From: Massilia timonae CCUG 45783
GTDB lineage: Bacteria > Pseudomonadota > Gammaproteobacteria > Burkholderiales > Burkholderiaceae_D
Reading direction: 5' to 3'
Length of the DNA stretch: 64,000 nt
Assembly (NCBI RefSeq): GCF_000315425.1
Contig: NZ_JH992922.1
Coordinates: 118,986-182,985, forward strand
Made by a program: the position numbers and the translations under genes. This document shows, piece after piece, positions 24,856 to 31,535 of this stretch. The notes below the pieces were generated by a model, which saw nothing but the letters and a program-made list of their open reading frames with translations, made no database searches and was not told the origin of the DNA. How positions within the stretch are numbered: the first letter of the stretch is position 1; every line of letters begins with the position of its first letter.

Positions 24856-26414
24856 GGGTTGCGCTCCCCGCCGGGCGCCGGCAAGGGCGCGCGCAGGACG
24901 TCCTTCCAGTCGCTGCGCCGCTCCATGACGGCGCGGGTCGCCTCGTCCACCGGCGGCCGGCTCCTGCCCTGTTCCCAGCCGCCGCCCATTGCTTTATAGA
25001 GGGCGATCAGGTTCTGCACCAGGCTGCCCCGGGTCGTGGCCAGGAGCTCCTGCTGGCTATACAGGACGCGCTGCGAATCGAGCACGCGCTGGAAATCGGT
25101 CAAGCCCTCGCGATACTGGAAGCTGGCGATATCCAGCGACCGCTGGGCGGCCTTGACGCCATCGGCCAGCAGCACGATCTGCGCGCCCGTCCGGGCAAAG
25201 CCGGCGGCCGCATCGTCGACCTCGCGCGCCGCATTCAGCACCGCGCCCTGGTACTGCTCATAGAGCTGCTGGAAGCGGGCATCCTGCACCAGCACGCCGT
25301 TGCTCAGGCGGCCATGGTCGAACACATTCCACAGCAGGCCCGATCCGAGCGCCCAGTTCAGCACCCGCGGCGCGCCATCGAGCGAGGTGGCCGACAGGCC
25401 CACCGATCCCAGCAGCGAGATCGAGGGATAGAGCTCGGCCGCGCTCACGCCGATCAGGGCCGACTGGGCCGCAAGCTGCATCTCCACCGCCCGCACATCC
25501 GGCCGCCGCCGCAGCAGATCGGCGGGCAGCTCGGTGATCAGGTCGGCCGCCACGTCGACCGGCAGCCTGGTCATCGTGTGCCGGCCCGCCTCACTTGTGT
25601 TCATCTCGGGCAGCGGGCCGGGCGCGCGCGCCAGCAGCGTGCTCAGGGCGTTCTGCGCCTGGCGCAGGCCGATCTCGAGCGGAGGGATCGTGGCGAGGGT
25701 GCCCAGGTACAAGGTCCGGGCCTGCTGCACATCCAGCTCGGCCTCGTTACCGCCGCGGAACAGCAGCTCGGTGATCTGCAGGCTGCGTAATTGCAAGGCC
25801 GCATTGTCGCGCGCGATCGCCAGCCGCGCCTCGGTGGTGAGGATCGTGTAATACAGGCTGGCCACCTGGGCCGCCATCAAGACCTGCACGTCGTCGTAGC
25901 GGGCGATGCTGGCCAGGTAGCCGGCGTCGGCCGCCTCGATGCCGCGCTTGAACTTGCCCCAGAAATCAAGCTCCCAACTGATGTCGACACTGGTGTTGAA
26001 GTCGGTCAGGCTGCTGTCCCGCCCTCCTGCCCGCCGCTGTCCCACGCGCAGCAACTCGCTCCTGAACTGCTGCCCCTGCGGATAGAGCGTGCTGCCGGCG
26101 ATCCCGAGCTCGGCGCGTGCTTCCATGATGCGCAGGCCGGCGGCGCGCACCGTGGGGTTCACGCGCTGCGCCTCGGCGATCAGCGCGTCGAGCACGGCAT
26201 CATCGAAGCTGCGCCACCATTGCTGGACCGATGCGCTCCCCTGCGCGCCGGCGCGCGGGTTCAGGGAGGCCAGCGAGCCGCCGTCCCAGCTGGCCAGCGC
26301 GGCCGGCATGGCGGGGCGTTCGAAGTCGGGCCCGACCGTCGTGCAGGCGCCCAGCAGCGCCGCGCCCGCCAGCGCCAGCGCGCCCCTGCCCGACCGCTTC
26401 CCGACGCCGCACAC
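24852..26414 (-). CDS. outer-membrane efflux lipoprotein (NodT/OprM family)
   Basis: I take the GTG at 26414, three bases after the stop of the transporter gene, with CGGAG before it; this gives 520 aa with a lipoprotein signal ending in LLGAC. The frame is open further upstream to 26507, but that region overlaps the preceding gene. The family repeats are clear: SVQQWWRSFDDAVLDALIAEAQRVNPTVR, ELGIAGSTLYPQ, DISWELDFWGKFKRGIEAA and, in the second half, RRRPDVRAVEMQLAAQSALIGVSAAELYPSISL. It forms the trimeric outer-membrane channel for the HlyD/DUF2955 pump of the same operon. Confidence 0.92.
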   Translation of the reverse strand: MCGVGKRSGRGALALAGAALLGACTTVGPDFERPAMPAALASWDGGSLASLNPRAGAQGSASVQQWWRSFDDAVLDALIAEAQRVNPTVRAAGLRIMEARAELGIAGSTLYPQGQQFRSELLRVGQRRAGGRDSSLTDFNTSVDISWELDFWGKFKRGIEAADAGYLASIARYDDVQVLMAAQVASLYYTILTTEARLAIARDNAALQLRSLQITELLFRGGNEAELDVQQARTLYLGTLATIPPLEIGLRQAQNALSTLLARAPGPLPEMNTSEAGRHTMTRLPVDVAADLITELPADLLRRRPDVRAVEMQLAAQSALIGVSAAELYPSISLLGSVGLSATSLDGAPRVLNWALGSGLLWNVFDHGRLSNGVLVQDARFQQLYEQYQGAVLNAAREVDDAAAGFARTGAQIVLLADGVKAAQRSLDIASFQYREGLTDFQRVLDSQRVLYSQQELLATTRGSLVQNLIALYKAMGGGWEQGRSRPPVDEATRAVMERRSDWKDVLRAPLPAPGGERNP

Positions 26415-26416
26415 GG

Positions 26417-27568
26417 CTACTCCGGCGGCGCCGCCGCAGGCACGGACACAGGCGCCGGCGCAGGCGCTGGCGGCGCCACGGCATCGGGGCTGTTCGCCAC
26501 CCACCACATGAAGGCCTGGTAGCTCAGGGCAAAGAAGACCGCGCCGACGAACATGCCCAGCAGGCCGGCGCTGGCCAGGCCGCCCAGCGCGCCGAGCAGG
26601 ATCACGGGCATCGGCGCATCCACGCCGCGTCCCAGCAGAAGCGGCTTGAGCACATTGTCGAGCGAGCCGGCGACCAGGAGCAGCACGGAATACGTGACCG
26701 CCTGCGTGCCGCTATAGCCGCCGCTGGTCCAGATATAGATAATCACCGGCAGGGTCGCCAGGATGGCGGGCACCTGCACGATGCCCAGCACCAGGATGAG
26801 CAGGGACAGCAGGCCGGCGAACGGCACGCCGGCGATGATGAACACCAGCCCGATCACGATGGCCTGGATGAAGGCCACGCCCAGCACCCCCAGGGCGACG
26901 GCCCGGATGGTCGCCGTGCACAGCACGGCGAACTCTTCGCCGCGCTCGAAGCCCACCATGCGCACGAAGATGGCCCGGATGCCGTTGGCGCTGGCCCGGC
27001 CCCAGGCCATGATGATGCCGGCGACGATGAACGAGAACAGGAACAGCAGCATCGCGCCGGCGATGCTGGCCACCACCTGCAGCGCCCTCCTGGTCAGGTC
27101 CGCCACTTGCGCATGCCTGCTGCGCAGCAGCGCCGGCAAGTCGGTATAGGCCTCCGACCACACTTCGTGGATGCGCTTGCCGACCAGCGGCCATTCGGCC
27201 ACATTGGGCGACGGCGCGGGCACCTTCAGGGTGCCGGCGCGGACGCTGGCGACGGCGTTCTGCAGCGATTCGCCGAGCGAGGTCATCAGGATCGCCGTCG
27301 GCACCCCGATCACCACGATGGCGACCAGCACCAGCAGCGTGGCCGCCAGCCCCTGCTTGCCGCGCAGGCGCTGCGCCAGCTTCTGGTGCGCCGGATACAG
27401 GGTCACCGCCAGGATGATCGACCAGGCCACCAGCGCCAGGAAGGGAGCGAAGATGCGATAGCTCAGCAGCGCCAGCCCGAACACGATGCCGGCCCGGATG
27501 AACACATCCAGCAGCTTCCTCGACAGGCGTTCTTCGAGGTTGCTATCGAGCTCGTAGGGTGCGTTCAC
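26417..27568 (-). CDS. AI-2E family transporter
   Basis: The 383-aa inner-membrane protein has the usual AI-2E layout: two N-terminal helix pairs (IVFGLALLSYRIFAPFLALVAWSIIL, TLLVLVAIVVIGVPTAIL), a cytoplasmic or periplasmic loop of about 80 residues, then five helices with the signature LLLVAGSLDNVLKPLLLGRG near 310 and LLGALGGLASAGLLGMFVGAV. Members export or take up small molecules (AI-2, indole, Na+). A Pro/Ala tail ends the protein. It lies between the dehydrogenase gene (24 bases) and the outer-membrane factor gene, in one operon. Confidence 0.9.
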   Translation of the reverse strand: MNAPYELDSNLEERLSRKLLDVFIRAGIVFGLALLSYRIFAPFLALVAWSIILAVTLYPAHQKLAQRLRGKQGLAATLLVLVAIVVIGVPTAILMTSLGESLQNAVASVRAGTLKVPAPSPNVAEWPLVGKRIHEVWSEAYTDLPALLRSRHAQVADLTRRALQVVASIAGAMLLFLFSFIVAGIIMAWGRASANGIRAIFVRMVGFERGEEFAVLCTATIRAVALGVLGVAFIQAIVIGLVFIIAGVPFAGLLSLLILVLGIVQVPAILATLPVIIYIWTSGGYSGTQAVTYSVLLLVAGSLDNVLKPLLLGRGVDAPMPVILLGALGGLASAGLLGMFVGAVFFALSYQAFMWWVANSPDAVAPPAPAPAPVSVPAAAPPE

Positions 27569-27592
27569 GGGGCGGTCCTTTTCTATCGTTGC

Positions 27593-28375
27593 CTACTCCA
27601 TGAACCACCCATGGCTCACGATCAGCGACTGGCCGGTGAGCGCATTCGAGGGGAAGGCGGCGAAGAACAGCGCAACCCGGGCCACGTCCTGGACCGTCGT
27701 GAACTCGCCGTCGACGGTTTCCTTGAGCATGACGTTCTTGATGACCTCGTCCTCGGAGATGCCCAGCTCGCGCGCCTGCTCCGGAATCTGCTTGTCGACC
27801 AGCGGCGTGCGCACGAAACCCGGCGCGATCAGATTGGCGCGCACGCCGTGCTTCGCGCCTTCCTTGGCCACGACCTTGGTCAGGCCTTCCAGTCCATGCT
27901 TGGCCGTGACATAGGCCGACTTGAGCACCGACGCTTCTTTCGAGTGCACGGAACCGATATAGATGATGCTGCCGCCACGGCCGCCCGCGTACATATGCCG
28001 CACGCAGGCGCGCGTGGCGAGGAAGGCGCCGTCGAGGTGGATCGCCAACATCTTGCGCCAGTCGATGAACGGAAACGCCTCGATCGGATGCACGATCTGG
28101 ATGCCCGCATTGCTCACCAGGATATCGATGCCGCCCCATTGCGCGACCACCGCCTCGATGCCGGCCTCGACCTGGGCTTCATTGGCGACATCCATGCCCA
28201 CGCCCAGCGCCTGGTGGCCGGCGTCGCGCATCCCGGCTGCGGCAAGCTCGGCCGCCTCCAGGTCGAGGTCGGCGATGGCGATGCGCGCGCCTTCGCGCGC
28301 ATAGGTGAGCGCGATTTCCTTGCCGATGCCGCTGGCGGCGCCGGTGATGACAGCAACCTTTCCTTCGAGCTTCAT
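27593..28375 (-). CDS. 3-hydroxybutyrate dehydrogenase, SDR family
   Basis: The classical SDR of 260 aa has the NAD motif TGAASGIG (11-18), acidic ADLD after strand 2, NAG motif VSNAGIQ and the active site Ser in [11 protein letters not shown] with YVTAKHG (Tyr-x-x-x-Lys). The segments [17 protein letters not shown] and VHSKEAS, and the C-terminal region [28 protein letters not shown], resemble bacterial D-3-hydroxybutyrate dehydrogenases. It would oxidise 3-hydroxybutyrate from polyhydroxybutyrate to acetoacetate. It is the first gene of the efflux operon, an odd combination. Other SDR substrates cannot be excluded. Confidence 0.85.
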   Translation of the reverse strand: MKLEGKVAVITGAASGIGKEIALTYAREGARIAIADLDLEAAELAAAGMRDAGHQALGVGMDVANEAQVEAGIEAVVAQWGGIDILVSNAGIQIVHPIEAFPFIDWRKMLAIHLDGAFLATRACVRHMYAGGRGGSIIYIGSVHSKEASVLKSAYVTAKHGLEGLTKVVAKEGAKHGVRANLIAPGFVRTPLVDKQIPEQARELGISEDEVIKNVMLKETVDGEFTTVQDVARVALFFAAFPSNALTGQSLIVSHGWFME

Positions 28376-28551
28376 GAGGCCTCCGTGGAATGTCTGTCAC
28401 ATGCTCGACCGCTCGCACGGTTCAGACAATTGGACCTTGGTCGCATGATCCGGACAAGACGGGCGCCGCGCCTTGTTGTTTGACGTACTGGCACCATCTG
28501 CATGGTTTGCCCCTTGTTGGGCGCACGATGACCACCGAAAACGGAGGCGCC

Positions 28552-28971
28552 ATGGATGACGACATTCTGATCAGCAAGGCCGGCACCATCGAACGCTGCT
28601 GCCGGCGTGCCCGCGACGAGTATGAAAAAGACCCAAATACTTTCCCTGATGACATCACGCGCCAGGATGCCGCCACCCTGAACGTGATTCGCGCCTGGGA
28701 AGCGGCGATCGAGATGGGCGACTATGTGATCGGCAACGCCCGCCTCGGCCTGCCGCAGGACGAGCGCGAAGTCATCACCTTGCTGGCAGAACATGGCTGG
28801 ATCACGCCCACCCTGGCCGAAGACCTCAAACGCACCGGCGAGTTCTGCCGCGCCGAATGGGATCATCAGGCGTCGCCGCTGCCGGCGCTGGTGACCATCA
28901 TCAAACGCGGCCTCGACGATTTCACCGATTATTCGGCCGCCCTGGTGGGCGGTGTACGACTCATCGAATAA
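28552..28971 (+). CDS. HepT-like (DUF86, HEPN) protein without MntA partner
   Basis: I take the ATG at 28552, preceded by ACGGAGG; the frame is open to 28390 but without a ribosome site. The 139-aa all-helical protein matches HepT in order: IERCCRRARDEYEKDP, the conserved DDITRQDAATLNVIRAWEAAIEMGDYVI, then LGLPQDEREVITLLAEHGWITPTLAEDLKR. The HEPN nuclease motif RX4H is present (Arg100 to His105), but the Tyr two residues beyond His, the site AMPylated by the MntA antitoxin, is Ala, and the usual RN is RA. No nucleotidyltransferase gene lies beside it. It may be a domesticated or inactive HepT, or one controlled in another way. Confidence 0.8.
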   Translation: MDDDILISKAGTIERCCRRARDEYEKDPNTFPDDITRQDAATLNVIRAWEAAIEMGDYVIGNARLGLPQDEREVITLLAEHGWITPTLAEDLKRTGEFCRAEWDHQASPLPALVTIIKRGLDDFTDYSAALVGGVRLIE

Positions 28972-28980
28972 ACTTATCCC

Positions 28981-29014
28981 CCAGTTGTCGGCGCGAAAAA
29001 CAGGCGCCAACTGG
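28981..29014 (+). terminator. inverted repeat after the HepT-like gene
   Basis: CCAGTTG..GGCGC pairs with GCGCC-AACTGG around a nine-base loop, ten bases after the stop. A T run appears only 12 bases later, so it is a weak terminator, or the operator of the next operon. Confidence 0.35.
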
Positions 29015-29097
29015 TATGATTCGCCTTTTTCCGGGGGTGGCTCTCCCATTGTCCGACATGACAGGCAGCCATCCCGCACCTGATTACCAAGAAAAAA

Positions 29098-29682
29098 ATG
29101 AGCACACCTTCCAATCTGCCTGGCTTCTTCAGCCGCCTGTCGATCGCCTTCGGCGCCCTGTTCAAGTCGCTCGGCGACGCCGAGTTCGCCGCGCGCGTGC
29201 GCGATGACGGCGTCGGCCCGACCGCCGCGCCAGCCCCGGCGCCTGCCCCCGTCCCGACACCAACTCCAGCACCTACCCCGGCCCCGGCGCCACTGCGCGC
29301 CCCGACCCCGGATTCGGCCCTGCAACTGCTGAGCCTCTTCCAGCGCGAAGCGCGCCTGATCGACTTCGCCCACGAAAACCTGTCCGCCTATTCGGACGCC
29401 GACATCGGCGCCGCCGCCCGCGTCGTGCACGAAGGCTGCGCGCGCGTGCTGCGCGAGCATTTCGCCATCGAACCGGTGCGCAACGAAGCCGAAGGCAGCC
29501 GCGTCACCCTCAACGAAGGCTTCGACGCCGCCAGCGTGCGCCTGACCGGCAACGTGGTCGGCAAGGCGCCGTTCACCGGCACCTTGAGCCATCGCGGCTG
29601 GCGCGCTTCCAAAGTCACGCTGCCGCAGCTGGCCGAGAGCCACGATGCGCGCGTGCTGGCCCCGGCGGAGGTGGAACTGTGA
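29098..29682 (+). CDS. DUF2760 family protein, first gene of the Hsp70 operon
   Basis: The 194-aa cytoplasmic protein has a short N-terminal helix region (LPGFFSRLSIAFGALFKSLGDAEFAARV), a 30-residue Pro/Ala/Thr linker of nearly perfect AP and TP repeats, and a compact C-terminal domain. That domain includes ALQLLSLFQREARLIDFAHENLSAYSDADIGAAARVVHEGC and SVRLTGNVVGKAPFTGTLSHRGWRA, the DUF2760 signature as I recall it. Its stop overlaps the GTG of the first Hsp70 gene by four bases. The constant association with two Hsp70 proteins suggests it is a client, cochaperone or adaptor of that pair; nothing in the sequence shows enzyme activity. Confidence 0.8.
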   Translation: MSTPSNLPGFFSRLSIAFGALFKSLGDAEFAARVRDDGVGPTAAPAPAPAPVPTPTPAPTPAPAPLRAPTPDSALQLLSLFQREARLIDFAHENLSAYSDADIGAAARVVHEGCARVLREHFAIEPVRNEAEGSRVTLNEGFDAASVRLTGNVVGKAPFTGTLSHRGWRASKVTLPQLAESHDARVLAPAEVEL

Positions 29683-31535
29683 GCCAGCTTGACAACGCAC
29701 GCTATGCCATCGGCATCGACCTGGGCACCACCCACAGCGCCCTCTCCTATGTCGACCTGCAGGCCAGCGACGGCGAGAAGGCCGTCGAGTCGGTGCTGCC
29801 GATCCCGCAGCTGACCGCGCCCGGCACGATCGAGGCGCTGCCGCTGCTGCCGTCCTTCCTCTACCTGCCGCACCCGGACGAGATGCCGGCCGGCGAACGC
29901 GCCCTGCCCTGGAGCCAGGGCGAAGAAACCGCGGTGGCGGGCGAGATGGCGCGCAGCCGCGGCGCCACCACGCCGATCCGCCTGGTGTCGTCGGCCAAGA
30001 GCTGGCTGTGCCACCCTGGCGTGGACCGCCGCGCCGCGATCCTGCCGCAGGACGCGCCGGACGAAGTGCCGCGCGTCTCGCCGCTGGCTGCATCGACCCG
30101 CTACCTCGAACACCTGCGCCAGGCCTGGAACGCGGCGCATCCGCAAGCGCCGTTCGACCAGCAATCGGTCACGGTCACCATCCCCGCCTCGTTCGACCCG
30201 GCCGCGCGTGAACTGACCGCGGAAGCGGCGCGCCAGGCCGGCTTCGCGCCCACCCTGCTGGAAGAGCCGCAGGCGGCCCTGTACAGCTGGATCCAGGGCA
30301 GCGGCGGCCGCTGGCGCAAGCAAGTGCAGCCGGGCGACATCATCCTGGTGGTCGACGTCGGCGGCGGCACCAGCGACTTCTCGCTGATCGCGATCCTGGA
30401 ACGCGACGGCAAGCTCGAACCGCACCGCGTGGCCGTGGGCGACCACATCCTGCTGGGCGGCGACAATATGGACCTGGCACTGGCCCACTTCGTGGCGCGC
30501 AAGCTCGCCACCAACGGCACGCAACTGGATGCCTGGCAGATGCGCGCCCTCACCTATGGCTGCCGCAGCGCCAAGGAAGAACTGCTGGCCAACCCCAACG
30601 CCACCACCCATCCGATCGTGGTGCCGAGCCGCGGCTCGAAGCTGATCGGCGGCTCGATCCGCACCGAACTCACGCGTGAAGAAGTCACCTCTTTCATTAC
30701 CGACGGTTTCTTCCCGCGCGTCGAAGCATCGGCGCGTCCAGCCGTGCGCGCCCGCGCCGGCCTGACCCAGCTCGGCCTGCCGTATGCGCAGGACGCCGCG
30801 ATCACGCGCCACCTGGCCGCCTTCCTGGCGCGCCAGGCCGGCGCCACCGCCGAACTCGAAGGTTTCCAGGGCCGCGTGAACGCGGAACATACCTTCCTGC
30901 ATCCGAGCGCGGTGCTGTTCAACGGCGGCGTGTTCAAGTCCGGCATCCTGGCCCAGCGCGTGATGGACACCATCAACGACTGGCTGTACATGGAAGGCGC
31001 GGAGCCAGCGCGCATGCTCGAAGGCGCCGACCTCGACCTGGCAGTGGCGCGCGGCGCGGCCTATTTCAGCTACGCGCGGCGCGGCGGCGGCGTGCGCATC
31101 CGCGGCGGCACGGCGCGTTCCTACTACGTCGGCGTCGAATCGTCGATGCCGGCCATCCCCGGCATGGAGCCACCGCTGGAAGCCTTGTGCGTGGCGCCGT
31201 TCGGCATGGAAGAAGGCAGCGAGCTCGAACTGCCCGGCCAGGAATTCGGCCTGGTGATCGGCGAGCCGGTGACCTTCCGCTTCTTCGGTTCGACCGTGCG
31301 CCGCCAGGACCGCATCGGCGAGGTGCTGGAATTCTGGGGCCCGGACGAGCTGCAGGAACTGAACGAGATCCAGGCCACCTTGCCGGCAGAAGGCCGTGTG
31401 GCCGGCGAAGTCGTGCAGGTCAAACTGCATGCGCTGGCGACTGACGCGGGCACGCTGGAACTGGCGGCCGTCGCCCGTGACGGCCAGCGCTGGAAGGTCG
31501 AGTTCGACGTTCGACCCGCCTCCGACGCACAGTGA
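29679..31535 (+). CDS. Hsp70-family ATPase, shorter paralogue
   Basis: The start is GTG, overlapping the upstream stop by four bases. The actin-type ATPase domain is complete: phosphate-1 IGIDLGTTHSALSYVD, phosphate-2 VVDVGGGTSDFSLIAI, and an adenosine loop VLFNGGVFKSGILAQRV that differs from the GG.(S/T)R motif of DnaK. The part after about residue 480 is a short beta domain (ELPGQEFGLVIGEPVTFRFFGST) with no helical lid and no EEVD tail. With 618 aa it belongs to the DnaK-related proteins rather than to DnaK itself. It is cotranscribed with a second, longer Hsp70 gene, and the two probably act as a heteromeric or sequential chaperone. The client is unknown. Confidence 0.9.
   Translation: MSQLDNARYAIGIDLGTTHSALSYVDLQASDGEKAVESVLPIPQLTAPGTIEALPLLPSFLYLPHPDEMPAGERALPWSQGEETAVAGEMARSRGATTPIRLVSSAKSWLCHPGVDRRAAILPQDAPDEVPRVSPLAASTRYLEHLRQAWNAAHPQAPFDQQSVTVTIPASFDPAARELTAEAARQAGFAPTLLEEPQAALYSWIQGSGGRWRKQVQPGDIILVVDVGGGTSDFSLIAILERDGKLEPHRVAVGDHILLGGDNMDLALAHFVARKLATNGTQLDAWQMRALTYGCRSAKEELLANPNATTHPIVVPSRGSKLIGGSIRTELTREEVTSFITDGFFPRVEASARPAVRARAGLTQLGLPYAQDAAITRHLAAFLARQAGATAELEGFQGRVNAEHTFLHPSAVLFNGGVFKSGILAQRVMDTINDWLYMEGAEPARMLEGADLDLAVARGAAYFSYARRGGGVRIRGGTARSYYVGVESSMPAIPGMEPPLEALCVAPFGMEEGSELELPGQEFGLVIGEPVTFRFFGSTVRRQDRIGEVLEFWGPDELQELNEIQATLPAEGRVAGEVVQVKLHALATDAGTLELAAVARDGQRWKVEFDVRPASDAQ

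Noticed and set aside
29221..29295. CRISPR-like or minisatellite repeat in the DUF2760 gene
   Set aside because: The repetition is a Pro/Ala/Thr linker coded by similar codons inside an intact gene, without spacers.
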